64,000 nucleotides of DNA from Bradyrhizobium lablabi (GTDB lineage: Bacteria; Pseudomonadota; Alphaproteobacteria; Rhizobiales; Xanthobacteraceae), in assembly GCF_018131005.1 (NCBI RefSeq), contig NZ_JAFCJK010000011.1:124001-188000 (forward strand), written 5' to 3'. The stretch's first letter is position 1. The number at the start of each line of letters is the position of its first letter. Below, piece after piece: positions 10,427-20,079 of this stretch. The notes under the pieces were generated by a model. That model was given only the letters and a program-made list of their open reading frames with translations, did not search any database and was not told the origin of the DNA. Made by a program: the position numbers and the translations under genes.

Positions 10427-11355
10427 CAGGTTTTTCCGATCCCAACCCGCTTGATTTCCCAGTGTAGCTCGATTCCGGAATTTTGCTTCACCCGTTCACG
10501 CACCGTCTCGCCCAGGGTTTCGATGTCGTGCCCGGTGGCGGTGCCGATGTTGATGAGGAAATTGCAGTGCATCTCCGAGACCTGCGCGCCGCCCACCCGC
10601 AAGCCCCTGCAGCCGGCGGCATCGATCAGCTTCCAGGCGCTGTTGCCGGGCGGATTCTTGAAGGTCGAGCCGCCGGTCTTCTCACGGATCGGCTGCGCGG
10701 TCTCGCGATGGGCCTGAACCTCGTTCATGCGGGCGCGGATCGCGTCGGTGTGGTTGATGTTTCCGCGGAAGCGCGCCGAGGTGAAGATGATTGAAGGATC
10801 AACGCCGCTGTTGCGATAGACGAACTTCATGTCGGCATTGCCGAAGACATGCCTCGTACCGTCACGGCCGATGCCGGTCGCCTCGACGAGCACATCCTTG
10901 GTCTCGCCGCCATTGGCGCCGGCGTTCATGCGCAAGGCGCCACCGACGGTGCCAGGAATGCCGAAGAAGAATTCCATGCCGCCGAGATTGGCCGCGGCCG
11001 CCGTCTCCGCCACGCGCTTGTCGAGCGCCGCAGCGCCAGCGGTCACGACATCGCCCTCCGCGCTAATTTCGCCGAAGGCGCGCGGCGCGAGGCGGATCAC
11101 CACACCCGGCATGCCGCCGTCTCGCACGATCAAATTGGAGCCGACGCCGACGACATAGACCGGCAGGTCCGTCGGCAGGCGCTTCAGGAAATAACTGAGA
11201 TCCTCCTCGTCCGCCGGCGTGAACAACACCTGCGCGGGCCCTCCGACGCGAAACCAGGTCAGTTCCGCAAGCGACTGATTGGCGAGCAGCCGGCCCCGTA
11301 AGTCGGGCAGCGCGACTTTCAGGTCGGGCGTGATGTCGGGAAAAGCCACGCTCAC
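10426..11355 (-). CDS. murB: UDP-N-acetylenolpyruvoylglucosamine reductase MurB
   Basis: FAD enzyme reducing UDP-GlcNAc-enolpyruvate to UDP-MurNAc with NADPH. Seen: [13 protein letters not shown], the FAD-contacting [31 protein letters not shown], the [13 protein letters not shown] segment with the catalytic Ser, and a final LHWEIKRVG with the catalytic Glu. I chose a GTG start at 11355 ([13 protein letters not shown]) because it overlaps the murC stop as GTGA and gives 309 residues. An ATG 13 codons upstream lies within murC and would add a non-conserved leader. Confidence 0.95.
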   Translation of the reverse strand: MSVAFPDITPDLKVALPDLRGRLLANQSLAELTWFRVGGPAQVLFTPADEEDLSYFLKRLPTDLPVYVVGVGSNLIVRDGGMPGVVIRLAPRAFGEISAEGDVVTAGAAALDKRVAETAAAANLGGMEFFFGIPGTVGGALRMNAGANGGETKDVLVEATGIGRDGTRHVFGNADMKFVYRNSGVDPSIIFTSARFRGNINHTDAIRARMNEVQAHRETAQPIREKTGGSTFKNPPGNSAWKLIDAAGCRGLRVGGAQVSEMHCNFLINIGTATGHDIETLGETVRERVKQNSGIELHWEIKRVGIGKT

Positions 11356-12755
11356 CCCAACGCCTTCAATTCGCCGGGCAGCGCGTAGGCCCACTGCGTG
11401 ATGTTGCCGGCGCCGAGACAGACGACGAGATCGCCGGGCTTGGCGAGGCCGTGAACGATCCCGGCGAGTTCGCCCGCATCCGGCAGCGGGATGACTTCGC
11501 GCTGGCCGTGCGCGCGTAAGCCCGTGACGAAATGATCGCGGTCGATACCCGGGATCGGCGTTTCGCCGGCAGCATAGACCTCTGCCACCACGACGGCATC
11601 AGCGTCCTTGAAGCAGGTGCAGAACTCCTCGAATAGCGACTGCAGGCGGGTGAAGCGGTGCGGCTGCACCACGGCAACGATCTTGCCGTTAGTGGATTCC
11701 CTGGCAGCCTTTAGCACCGCCGCAATCTCGACGGGATGATGGCCGTAGTCATCGATCACGGTGACGCCATTCCATTCGCCGGTCCGGGTGAAGCGCCGCT
11801 TGACGCCACCGAAGCCGGCAAGCGCCTTGCGGATGACGTCGTCGGGGACGCCGAGCTCATGCGCGACTGCGATGGCCGCCGTTGCATTCGACGCGTTGTG
11901 GCGTCCGGGCATCGGCAGCATGATGTCTGCGATTTCATGCGTCGCGCTGCTCTTGCGATCGCGAATTGCGACCTTGAATTTCGATCCGCCACCCATCGGC
12001 GTCAGATCCATCAGCCGCACATCGGCTTGCGGATTCTGTCCATAGGTGATGATGCGGCGATCCTCGATTGTGCCGACCAGCGTCTCCACCACGGGATGGT
12101 CGGTGCACATCACAGCAAAGCCATAGAACGGAACGTTCTCGACGAAGCTGCGGAACGCATCCTGGATCGCCTCGAAAGTCTTGAAATGATCGAGATGCTC
12201 GGGGTCGATGTTGGTGACGATGACGACGTCGGACGGCAATTTGAGGAACGTGCCGTCGCTCTCGTCGGCTTCCACCACCATCCAGTCGCCGGCCCCGAGC
12301 CGTGCATTGGAGCTGTAGGCATTGATGATGCCGCCGTTGATCACGGTCGGATCGAGCCCGCCGGCGTCGAGCAGCGTCGCCACCATCGTAGTCGTGGTCG
12401 TCTTGCCATGAGTACCGGCGATCGCGACGCAGCTTTTGAGCCGCATCAACTCCGCCAGCATCTCGGCGCGGCGCACCACCGGAATGCGCTGCGCGCGCGC
12501 CGCCATCAATTCCGGATTGTCGCGCTTGATCGCGGTCGAGATCACGACGACATCGGCGCCGTCCACATTCTCGGCCTGGTGGCCGACCGAGATCTTCGCG
12601 CCGTTCTTGCGCAGCCGCTCGAGATTATAATTGTCCGAGGCGTCCGAGCCCTGCACGGTATAGCCGAGATTGATCAGCACCTCGGCGATGCCGCTCATGC
12701 CGATGCCGCCGATCCCGACGAAATGAATGGGCCCGATCTCGCGCGGCAGTCTCAT
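11352..12755 (-). CDS. murC: UDP-N-acetylmuramate--L-alanine ligase MurC
   Basis: Adds L-alanine to UDP-MurNAc, the first Mur ligase step. The N-terminal UDP-binding fold [17 protein letters not shown] starts at about residue 10, and the ATP P-loop [13 protein letters not shown] lies at about 110. The central [14 protein letters not shown] and the C-terminal Mur ligase domain ([10 protein letters not shown]) are intact. The start MRLPREIGP is chosen over an upstream ATG (12845) because the intervening codons read through an intergenic palindromic repeat and end in an unconserved leader. The protein is 467 residues, normal for MurC. Confidence 0.96.
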   Translation of the reverse strand: MRLPREIGPIHFVGIGGIGMSGIAEVLINLGYTVQGSDASDNYNLERLRKNGAKISVGHQAENVDGADVVVISTAIKRDNPELMAARAQRIPVVRRAEMLAELMRLKSCVAIAGTHGKTTTTTMVATLLDAGGLDPTVINGGIINAYSSNARLGAGDWMVVEADESDGTFLKLPSDVVIVTNIDPEHLDHFKTFEAIQDAFRSFVENVPFYGFAVMCTDHPVVETLVGTIEDRRIITYGQNPQADVRLMDLTPMGGGSKFKVAIRDRKSSATHEIADIMLPMPGRHNASNATAAIAVAHELGVPDDVIRKALAGFGGVKRRFTRTGEWNGVTVIDDYGHHPVEIAAVLKAARESTNGKIVAVVQPHRFTRLQSLFEEFCTCFKDADAVVVAEVYAAGETPIPGIDRDHFVTGLRAHGQREVIPLPDAGELAGIVHGLAKPGDLVVCLGAGNITQWAYALPGELKALG

Positions 12756-12778
12756 GGTGTGTCTCGCGGTTGCTCCGT

Positions 12779-12847
12779 GATGCCCGAGCTTGTTTCGGGC
12801 ACCCGACTTATGAAAGACGTGGATGGCCGGGACAAGCCCGGCCATGA
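12779..12847. repeat. Intergenic palindromic repeat (Bradyrhizobium type), murG-murC
   Basis: Two adjacent hairpins lie in the murG-murC gap. One has TGCCCGA pairing with TCGGGCA across seven bases; the other has ATGGCCGGG pairing with CCCGGCCAT across five. Read in frame, the second gives the GLVPAIHV peptide that is a common artefact of annotating this repeat in Bradyrhizobium. The family attribution is from memory. It separates murG from murC, so it may affect read-through or mRNA stability. Confidence 0.75.
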
Positions 12848-12878
12848 CGCCGAATCGCCAAAAATTCCTCGCGACGGC

Positions 12879-13982
12879 CTATATTCGGGCAACATTCATC
12901 ACCAGATCGGCCAGCTGCTCCGCGGCATCGAGCCGGCCGACGCTGCGCGCGGCTTGCGCCATCGCGGTCAGTTTTGCCGGTTCGGCGGCAAGAGACGAGA
13001 TTTCGACCGCCAGGCGGTCGGGTGTGAACTCGGTTTGCGCAATGCGCAGCGCGCCGCCGGACTGCAGCAACACACCGGCATTGGCGAACTGGTCCTGGTC
13101 GATCGCGCCCGGCAAGGGCACCAGGATCGAGGGCCGGCCGAGCGCGGCAAGCTCGGCGACGGTTCCGGCGCCGGCACGCGAAATCACGAGATGGCTCGAC
13201 GCGAGCTTCGCCGGCAGGTCGTTGAAGAACGGCGCAAGCTCCGCGTTGATCTTGAGCCGATCATAAACCGCGCTCACCCGCGCCGTGTCCTCTTCGCGCA
13301 CCTGCTGGGTGAGGATCAGGCGGCTCCACAGCGCAGGCTCGAGCTTCTCGATCGCGGGTGGAACGATGTCGCTCATCACCCGCGCGCCCTGGCTGCCGCC
13401 AACCACGAGCAGACGCAGCGGTCCGTTCACTTCAGGCGGAGCGTATTTCACCACCGCCGCAGCCAGGATCGCCGGACGCATCGGCGTGCCGACCATGGTC
13501 GTCTTGCTTGCAAGCGCGGGATCGCGATCGAGCACGCCGGGCAGCGCGGTTGCGATCGCATTGACGCGGCTGGAGAGAAAGCGGTTGGCGCGGCCAAGTA
13601 CCGCGTTGGCGTCATGGATGATACCGGGCACGCCAAGCAGACGCGCGGCCATCAACGGCGGCAAGGTGGGATAGCCGCCGAAGCCGACCACCGCTGATGG
13701 TTTCAGCCGCCGCACCACGTTGACGGCCACCAACATGCCATAGCCAAGCATGATGCCTGTGCGCACGAGCGCGATCGGATTGCGGCTGCGTATGGTCTCG
13801 CTCGGCACCACGTCGATGTCGTCGCTGGAGAACAGACCGCCGCGATAGCGCAGCGCCCGCGCATCGGTCGCAAGCCGCACCCGCAGGCCGCGCCGGATCA
13901 ACTCCACGCCGAGCGCCTCGGCCGGGAACAGATGACCGCCGGTCCCCCCGGCAGCCAATAGTATGAGAGGTGCATTCGCCAT
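12879..13982 (-). CDS. murG: UDP-GlcNAc:lipid I N-acetylglucosaminyltransferase MurG
   Basis: Peripheral inner-membrane enzyme that converts lipid I to lipid II. It has the GT-B fold, with the N-terminal glycine-rich loop AAGGTGGHLFPAEAL near residue 10, a second loop FGGYPTLPPL, and the donor-binding region SRAGAGTVAELAALGRPSILVPLP near residue 265, followed by DQFANAGVL. At 367 residues it is typical. It lies between ftsW and murC, with intergenic repeats on both sides. Confidence 0.96.
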   Translation of the reverse strand: MANAPLILLAAGGTGGHLFPAEALGVELIRRGLRVRLATDARALRYRGGLFSSDDIDVVPSETIRSRNPIALVRTGIMLGYGMLVAVNVVRRLKPSAVVGFGGYPTLPPLMAARLLGVPGIIHDANAVLGRANRFLSSRVNAIATALPGVLDRDPALASKTTMVGTPMRPAILAAAVVKYAPPEVNGPLRLLVVGGSQGARVMSDIVPPAIEKLEPALWSRLILTQQVREEDTARVSAVYDRLKINAELAPFFNDLPAKLASSHLVISRAGAGTVAELAALGRPSILVPLPGAIDQDQFANAGVLLQSGGALRIAQTEFTPDRLAVEISSLAAEPAKLTAMAQAARSVGRLDAAEQLADLVMNVARI

Positions 13983-13997
13983 ACGGGCCTTTTACAC

Positions 13998-14111
13998 CGT
14001 CATTGCAAGCGAAGCGAAGCAATCCATCGAGCCGCATACGAAGGATGGATTGCTTCCGCCTTCGCTAAGGCCACCGTGGACTAGTCGTCGCTGCGCCCCT
14101 CGCAGCGACGG
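13998..14111. repeat. Intergenic palindromic repeat, ftsW-murG
   Basis: The element begins CGTCATTGCAAGCGAAGCGAAGC. Two hairpins are visible. In one, AAGCAATCCATC pairs with GATGGATTGCTT across 15 bases. In the other, GTCGCTGCG pairs with CGCAGCGAC across five. It resembles the very abundant GTCATTGCGAGCGAAGCGAAGCAATCC-type repeat of Bradyrhizobium and Rhodopseudomonas (first 20 bases matched by memory). A degraded relative occurs at 59059. Confidence 0.75.
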
Positions 14112-14133
14112 TAAGCACCGTCTTGCTTCAACC

Positions 14134-15285
14134 CTACGCGTAGGCGCCCGAGGCACTGGCGCCTTCCATCGATTCGATCTCGATGCGCGGCCGCTGCCGG
14201 GTCAGCGCCAGCATCATGCCGACGCCATAGGCGAGCGAGACGATCGAGGACCCACCATAGGAGATGAACGGCAGCGTCATGCCCTTCGCCGGGATCAATT
14301 GCAGGTTGACCGCCATGTTGATCGCGGCCTGCACGCCGAACAGGATGGCAAGCCCGGAGGCAGCGAACCGCGCGAACATGTCGTCGGTGGAATAAGCGCG
14401 GCTCAGGGTGCGGAGCACCACGAAGGCGAACAGCGCGACCAGCATCAGACACAGAATGATGCCGAACTCCTCGGCGGCGACCGCGAACACGAAATCGGTG
14501 TGGCTGTCCGGCAGGCTGCGCTTGGCAATCCCCTCGCCCGGCCCGAGGCCGAACCAGCCTCCGTTCCAGAACGCTTCCATCGCGGTGTCGACCTGGAAGG
14601 TGTCACCGGACGCCGGATTCATGAAGCGCTTGATGCGGCCGGCGACGTGCGGCACCAGCAGATAGGCACCGAACAGGCCGGCGCCTGCCGCGCCCGCGAG
14701 CCCGAGCACCCAGATCATCCGCATGCCCGCGATGAAGAACAGCGCACCCCATACCATCAGGATCAGCATCGTCTGGCCGAAGTCCGGCTCCATCACCAGG
14801 AGCGACACCAGCATCAATAGCAGCACCATCGCCATCGAGGTTGCGGGCATCTCCGGCCGTCTAGTGGATTCGGCGAACAGCCACGCCGCAATGATCACGA
14901 AGGCGGGCTTGGCGGATTCGGAGGCCTGAACATTGACGCCGATCAGCGTGATCCACCGCCGTGAGCCCTTGACCTCCGGCCCGACCAGCAGCGTCGCCAC
15001 GATCAGCACGATGGAGAGCGCGAACACGACGAGCGCGGCACGACGGATCTGCCGCGGCGACATGAAGGACACCGCGACCAGCACCAAGAGCGACGGCGCC
15101 AGGAACATCACGTGCCTGGAAAAGAAGTGGAACGGATCCAGCCCAATGCGGGTCGCGACCGGCGGGCTCGCCGCCAGCGACAGAATGACGCCGCCCAGCA
15201 TCAACGCGAGGATCGCCGCAAGCAGGGGCTTGTCGACGGTCCACCACCAGTCGGAAAACGGGGTGCGTTGGTCACGGGCGAGCAT
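14134..15285 (-). CDS. ftsW: Lipid II polymerase / division protein FtsW
   Basis: SEDS-family peptidoglycan glycosyltransferase of the divisome, partner of FtsI. About ten hydrophobic helices can be traced. Family blocks seen include KGSRRWITLIGVNVQASE, AKPAFVIIAAW, SLLVMEPDFGQTML, HTDFVFAVAAEEFG and GMTLPFISYGGSS. The start MLARDQRTPFSDWWW at 15285 is chosen because upstream in-frame codons are compositionally odd and unconserved. The protein is 383 residues. It lies just downstream of the insert that separates it from murD, so its transcription may depend on a new promoter in the 167 bases upstream. Confidence 0.95.
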   Translation of the reverse strand: MLARDQRTPFSDWWWTVDKPLLAAILALMLGGVILSLAASPPVATRIGLDPFHFFSRHVMFLAPSLLVLVAVSFMSPRQIRRAALVVFALSIVLIVATLLVGPEVKGSRRWITLIGVNVQASESAKPAFVIIAAWLFAESTRRPEMPATSMAMVLLLMLVSLLVMEPDFGQTMLILMVWGALFFIAGMRMIWVLGLAGAAGAGLFGAYLLVPHVAGRIKRFMNPASGDTFQVDTAMEAFWNGGWFGLGPGEGIAKRSLPDSHTDFVFAVAAEEFGIILCLMLVALFAFVVLRTLSRAYSTDDMFARFAASGLAILFGVQAAINMAVNLQLIPAKGMTLPFISYGGSSIVSLAYGVGMMLALTRQRPRIEIESMEGASASGAYA

Positions 15286-15452
15286 GGGCGTCCCCAGATG
15301 GCAGAGGCAATGTCCATTGGTGCCGCAGGATGGTTTCCAAGCGGTTAACGGTTTGTATAACTTTTGAGGAACGCGACCACTGAGACCGCGCTCGCGGCCA
15401 TGGTCCCGGCGAAGGCCGTGGCCGTACCTCGCAGAGGGCGTCATTTTCCAGG

Positions 15453-17150
15453 TTACGGGGAGCGAGCCGGAACTGGCTGATATGTCGCCTGCAGGTTTGG
15501 CGCCAGTTGAGGTCCGGCCGATCCGGTGCGCCCATAGAGCCGTTGAAACAATATACTGATGATAAAACCGCTAAACGCAGCCTGCAACGACGCGAAAGCA
15601 GCTATCTGTAGATCCAGTATGCCAAACGTGGGCGAAAAAACGCTTGGCGAAAGGGTGGTCGCAATGACAGCAGCAGTTGCTTGCGCTGTAGCCTGTATCA
15701 ACGCGAGTCCGACAGACACGCCGGACGACTTCATTGAACGATCAATATACAACCCGATGAAATAGCCAAGAATCGCTTGGTTCAGCGCATAAAGAAATGG
15801 TGCATATGTAAACTGGCCGCCCCGCAAGATCAGACTGAAAATCACGTTAAGCCAAACAGTCGCAAAGTAGGCGAACACAGCAAGCAAGAGATCTTCGGGC
15901 CTGTACTCTCCGTCATCAGTACGCCGCCACTTGCGTTTGCAATAGATGGACAGCCATATCACGATGGCATACGCGAACGTATAGATAACTGCATATCTGA
16001 TGATATCGACTTTACTCGGCATCATGACGGGGTATTTGTCAAACAGTCCTGATAGGTAACCAATCAACACATACAGTCCGTTGAAGGCGAGCATAAGCAC
16101 GAAGGTCGAAGCGCTAACCAGGCCGATTGTATTCCAATCGGATGGAGGCAGCCGATCCACAGTCGTGGAGAAACCCATCTCGCCGATTGCAGAATCGATG
16201 TCCTCGGGATCAAACTGCGTTGCAAAGACTGACAGCGCGACAACGAGGCACAACGTCTCGTAAACGGAGTCGCACCTCGCCTGTAACTCTTGGCGACGCT
16301 CGCTAAGTTCAAGCATCCCTTCAGCATCAGTATTTTCCGAGATGTACGCATCGATGTCCGATGCATCTTCGGGCACGATGCGTTCTTGAGTTCTCAGATA
16401 GCTGATGACCGCAGATCTTATGCTCTGCGATTGCTCCGTCAGAGCCCTGAAGTCCCGTTCCAGCGTTATCTTGAACTCCGTGAATCTCTCGCCCCTACGT
16501 GCTTGCAACAGGCTGCGCAGGCAAAGTATTTCGAACAACCGCTTTTCGAGTACTCCGGCTGCCTTGCCTTCGGCGACGCGGATAGTGTCCCGCATGTTCA
16601 GCATTGATTGAACTGCTCTCCTCACGTCGGGAGGAGGAGAAAATGAGCAATTGTAGAGCTTTTCACCCAGGTTCTTCGCGTCGTCTGGGATGTAAGCGCT
16701 CTTGTGCAAGTTCTCTAAAAGCCAAGCATCGATCTGCTTGATAATGGGAAATGAAGACAAAAGGCCGGTTAAAACAAAAAGCGCCAGGACGACACGATAG
16801 TGCAAGGGTTGGTCGGCCCAATTCGGCAGCTGGACTTTTCCGATCGTGGCGGCGTCTTCAATGACCGAGTGAGCGAACAGAAAAACAAGAAATACGACTT
16901 CAAGAATGAGCACATAACGATAGGCGTAATTGTTGTACCGCGCCCGGGTCGTCGTAAAAATAGGTGGCGTCAGCGTAATGAGCCGAAAAGGCTCACCGCT
17001 CGACAACTCCAGCGAATACTGTGGCGTGTTAAAGTGGCTCAGACCATAAAAGTACAGGACAGCCATCCCAACCGGAACCGTCCAGATATTTGCAAGAAAT
17101 TTTCGACTCTCGTCAGAAACTAGAAGTGAAATTAGATCGTAGACTGACAT
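15453..17150 (-). CDS. Unrecognised multi-pass membrane protein inserted in the dcw cluster
   Basis: I do not recognise this family. With the ATG at 17150 it has 565 residues. Three hydrophobic segments lie at about 22-38, 78-96 and 119-137. A mainly soluble, charged region (about 140-310, probably helical and cytoplasmic) follows, including VLEKRLFEILCLRSLLQARR and ERRQELQARCDSVYE. Some seven further hydrophobic segments come next, the last in LQIAAFASLQAAFSGFII. The tail is Pro/Gln-rich. The reading frame stays open 154 codons upstream, but that stretch looks non-coding. GC content is visibly lower than in the flanking mur and fts genes, which suggests transfer. No catalytic motif is evident. 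Confidence 0.75.
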   Translation of the reverse strand: MSVYDLISLLVSDESRKFLANIWTVPVGMAVLYFYGLSHFNTPQYSLELSSGEPFRLITLTPPIFTTTRARYNNYAYRYVLILEVVFLVFLFAHSVIEDAATIGKVQLPNWADQPLHYRVVLALFVLTGLLSSFPIIKQIDAWLLENLHKSAYIPDDAKNLGEKLYNCSFSPPPDVRRAVQSMLNMRDTIRVAEGKAAGVLEKRLFEILCLRSLLQARRGERFTEFKITLERDFRALTEQSQSIRSAVISYLRTQERIVPEDASDIDAYISENTDAEGMLELSERRQELQARCDSVYETLCLVVALSVFATQFDPEDIDSAIGEMGFSTTVDRLPPSDWNTIGLVSASTFVLMLAFNGLYVLIGYLSGLFDKYPVMMPSKVDIIRYAVIYTFAYAIVIWLSIYCKRKWRRTDDGEYRPEDLLLAVFAYFATVWLNVIFSLILRGGQFTYAPFLYALNQAILGYFIGLYIDRSMKSSGVSVGLALIQATAQATAAVIATTLSPSVFSPTFGILDLQIAAFASLQAAFSGFIISILFQRLYGRTGSAGPQLAPNLQATYQPVPARSP

Positions 17151-18073
17151 GTCGAACCTCCACGAAGAGGGTTGAGCAACGATCCTTATCCCACTATTAG
17201 TTGTCAGCCCGATTGCGCGGTATATGAAATGGCTCACAGTCGGAGCCTTTCTTTTCGGATCGTTATCGGCGGACCTGGGAACTCGTCCAGAATCGATCGT
17301 CCTGAGAACCAACTCCGGATCGCTTTGTTTATCGATCATCCGAGCAAACGGTCGCCAGCGAACTCGGCGATACGTTGCTTGATCGGTTTGGCAAGTGCAG
17401 CCTGTCGTCTTACGCAGCTTCGTGCGGCGAATTTTCCCGACACTACGACCGCTGCGCAATCGATCCGCAGTCGCTAGCCCGCATGAGTGCGGATTGCGAC
17501 GAATGTATTTACCGATGCTCGGCAAGCGAACGTGCCGAAGATAACGGCCAAGAATTTCGCAACCTGAAGCTTCAAACGTGAATCTCGAAAGAGTGATCTC
17601 CGAGTTCAGCAAATTCGTCTATAGACGGCCACATCGCTTCCGGCCAACCATTGCTTCGGAGGTCCGTGAGTTAAGCGACAGAAGGTACACGCTCGTGGAT
17701 CAGCTAATTGCCTCCGCACTCACGAACGGCCGCATGCCTACCGGCAGGCCGGTACGTTCGCCGCGTCTACCCGCCTTCAGCTAACGCAAACACCGCTTGG
17801 CATGGTCACATACACGCGGCCCCTCCACGGTACTTCTTCTACGCGCGCTGTCGAGCGCTCTATCGTGGACGCATACGATGACGAAGCTTTTCATCGTTGC
17901 AGTAGCCGTCGAACAGCAAAGTCATTTGGGACATTGCGTTCTGGACACCGGTGGCGGTCTCGTAGCCATCGATCTTCGTTTAGTGGAGAATTGGAGTTCT
18001 TCCAGTACGTGAGCCCTGGCAATGCGTGAACCAACTCTCCGCGATCGATCCCACCAAGAAAAAGGAGACATAG
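17151..18073. other. Gene-poor part of the ftsW-murD insert
   Basis: About 0.9 kb between the start of the membrane-protein gene and the cupin gene. Several open frames of 60-100 codons exist on both strands, but none shows a plausible fold, hydrophobic pattern or ribosome-binding site. It probably holds two divergent promoters and may include decayed sequence. Composition is lower in GC than the surrounding cluster. Confidence 0.5.
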
Positions 18074-18508
18074 ATGACTGGCGCGCGATCAAAAGAAACT
18101 GGAGGCGAATGGCTGCAAACGAGGCCGGGTGAGCGTTGCCTGATACGGGTTTCCGCTGAGGAAACGAACGGCGCATACTCGATCGTCGAGATCGTCGCCA
18201 GTCCCGGAGATAGCACGCCCATGCACGTTCATCAGAACGAGGACGAGCACTTTGTTATCCTGGAGGGCACGGCACGCATTGCGTGCGGTGACAAGGTAGT
18301 TGACGCCCCGGCTGGGACATCCATGAGCCTTCCGCGGAATGTTCCTCACGCCTGGGGTAACCCTACGAAGTCGCCCATTCGCTTCGTGGTGACGACCACG
18401 CCGGGTGGTGTCGAAGAATCACTTCGCCTGATCGCGCGAGGTGATGTCGACATCATGGCTATCGCTGAGAAATTCAAAGTTCAGATTGTTGGCCCACTGT
18501 TGCTTTGA
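18074..18508 (+). CDS. Small cupin-domain protein
   Basis: A 144-residue single-domain protein. The cupin motif 1 is seen in MHVHQNEDEHFVILEGTA (metal-ligand His, His, Glu and the G of strand turns) and motif 2 in PAGTSMSLPRNVPHAWGN (the last His ligand). Members bind a metal and act as small dioxygenases, isomerases or sugar/ligand sensors; nothing here fixes the substrate. An AAAGGAGA ribosome-binding site precedes the ATG. It is transcribed against the dcw cluster and is part of the insert between ftsW and murD. Confidence 0.85.
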   Translation: MTGARSKETGGEWLQTRPGERCLIRVSAEETNGAYSIVEIVASPGDSTPMHVHQNEDEHFVILEGTARIACGDKVVDAPAGTSMSLPRNVPHAWGNPTKSPIRFVVTTTPGGVEESLRLIARGDVDIMAIAEKFKVQIVGPLLL

Positions 18509-18624
18509 ATACGAAATTCCGTGTCAACGCTCCGATTGGTTTGAGGGCGGAAGGAGACGCGGATCGGGCAGGTAACGCCAGCTTGGGCGTCATCAAGCTG
18601 GTGAAGAGAGCAAGAGGCGAAAGC

Positions 18625-18660
18625 ACGTACGGCGGATTGACAGCGTAATCCGCCGTACGT
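18625..18660 (-). terminator. Perfect 14-bp hairpin between cupin gene and murD
   Basis: ACGTACGGCGGATT pairs perfectly with AATCCGCCGTACGT across an eight-base loop. It ends seven bases from the murD stop codon and lies about 115 bases after the cupin stop, so it sits between converging genes. After the stem the murD strand reads GCTTTCGCC and the other strand GTTGGCTTC, so no strong T run exists on either side. It could be a bidirectional terminator or an mRNA 3' stabiliser. Confidence 0.6.
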
Positions 18661-18667
18661 GTTGGCT

Positions 18668-20068
18668 TCATACGATCGGCTTCACACCTGGCAGCGAATT
18701 GACGAGATCGCGAAACGCCGCGCCGCGGATTTCGAAGTTACGGTATTGGTCGAACGACGCGCAGGCCGGCGACAGCAGCACGACCGCTTCAGGGAGACCG
18801 GAGGCTTCCGCGTCGCGGGCGGCGCTGGCGACCGCGACGTCGAGCGTACCTGACATCTCATGCGGCACGCGCTCGCCGAGTGTTCCGGCAAATTCCTGCG
18901 CGGCCTCGCCGATCAGATATGCTTTGCGGATACGCGGGAAATAGCCGGTCAGACTGGTGATGCCGCCGGCCTTCGGCTTGCCGCCCGCGATCCAGAAGAT
19001 GTCAGCGAACGATGACAGTGCATGCGCGGCCGCATCGGCATTGGTGCCCTTGGAATCGTTGACGAACAGCACGTTCCCGCGGCGACCGACCTGCTCCATG
19101 CGGTGCGCGAGGCCGGGAAAGCTGCGCAGGCCGTTCTGCAGCACGTCGGCGGAAATTCCCATCGCGAGCGCGCAGGCCGCGGCGCACGCGGCGTTCTGCG
19201 CGTTGTGCAGACCACGCAACGAGCCGATGCCACCCAGGCGCGCCACCTCGCGGCGCGCCGCGCCTTCCGCGCGCACGATGGTTTCGCGCTCGACATAGAT
19301 TCCGTCGGGCAGCGGGTTCTTCACGGAGACGCGGACCACGCGCTTGCCCGACTGATCCAGCCGGTCGGCGATATTGCGGCACCAGATATCGTCGACGCCG
19401 ACGATCGATGTACCGCCGTCCTGCACGCCGGCCACCAACCGCTCCTTCACCGCGGCGTAATTCACGAGCGTGCCATGGCGGTCGATATGGTCCTCGGTCA
19501 CATTGAGCAGGATGCCAACCGACGGATCGAGCGACGGACAAAGGTCGATCTGGTAGGACGACATCTCGATCACATGTACCCGTCCCATCCGCGGCGGCTC
19601 CAGCGACAGGATCGCGGTGCCGATATTGCCGCCCATCTGGGCGTCGTAACCCGCGACATCAACCAGATGCGCGATCAACGCCGTTGTGGTCGACTTGCCG
19701 TTGGTGCCGGTGATTGCGACGAACGGGGCGTTCGGCGCGTGGCGCCGCCGCTCGCGGCAGAACAGCTCGATGTCGCCGATCACCTCGACGCCGGCCTCGC
19801 GCGCCTTGAGCACGCTCCAGTGCGGCGCCGGATGAGTGAGCGGCGCGCCGGGGGTGAGGATCAGCGCGGCGAAACCCGCCCACGAGACATTGCGCAGATC
19901 CGCGGTGATGAAGCCTGCTTGGGCTGCCTTTGCGACATTGTCGGCACTGTCGTCGGCGGCGATCACTTCGGCGCCGCCCGCCTTCAGCGCGTGGCAACTC
20001 GCAAGCCCGGAGCCGCCGAGGCCGAACACTGCGACCGTCTTGCCCGCGAATGAGGTAACGGGAATCAT
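18668..20068 (-). CDS. murD: UDP-N-acetylmuramoylalanine--D-glutamate ligase MurD
   Basis: Adds D-glutamate to UDP-MurNAc-L-Ala. The N-terminal Rossmann motif [15 protein letters not shown], the ATP P-loop [16 protein letters not shown] at about residue 115-130, the MSSYQIDL and [11 protein letters not shown] blocks, and the C-terminal [17 protein letters not shown] are all present. The start [11 protein letters not shown] at 20068 gives 466 residues. The open frame runs far upstream into mraY, but those codons are antisense noise. It follows mraY by 11 bases. Confidence 0.96.
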   Translation of the reverse strand: MIPVTSFAGKTVAVFGLGGSGLASCHALKAGGAEVIAADDSADNVAKAAQAGFITADLRNVSWAGFAALILTPGAPLTHPAPHWSVLKAREAGVEVIGDIELFCRERRRHAPNAPFVAITGTNGKSTTTALIAHLVDVAGYDAQMGGNIGTAILSLEPPRMGRVHVIEMSSYQIDLCPSLDPSVGILLNVTEDHIDRHGTLVNYAAVKERLVAGVQDGGTSIVGVDDIWCRNIADRLDQSGKRVVRVSVKNPLPDGIYVERETIVRAEGAARREVARLGGIGSLRGLHNAQNAACAAACALAMGISADVLQNGLRSFPGLAHRMEQVGRRGNVLFVNDSKGTNADAAAHALSSFADIFWIAGGKPKAGGITSLTGYFPRIRKAYLIGEAAQEFAGTLGERVPHEMSGTLDVAVASAARDAEASGLPEAVVLLSPACASFDQYRNFEIRGAAFRDLVNSLPGVKPIV

Positions 20069-20079
20069 CGGCCTGCCGC

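Noticed and set aside
11736-13697. Plus-strand open frame of 653 codons opposite murC and murG
   Set aside because: Entirely antisense to two intact, recognisable genes; His/Arg/Asp-rich composition is the usual shadow of high-GC coding DNA.
15286-15444. N-terminal extension of FtsW
   Set aside because: The codons read through non-coding DNA and give a Cys/His/Pro-rich leader not found in the family.
17172-18029. Several 68-100 codon frames between the membrane-protein and cupin genes
   Set aside because: No ribosome-binding sites, no hydrophobic or domain pattern, heavy overlap of frames on both strands.
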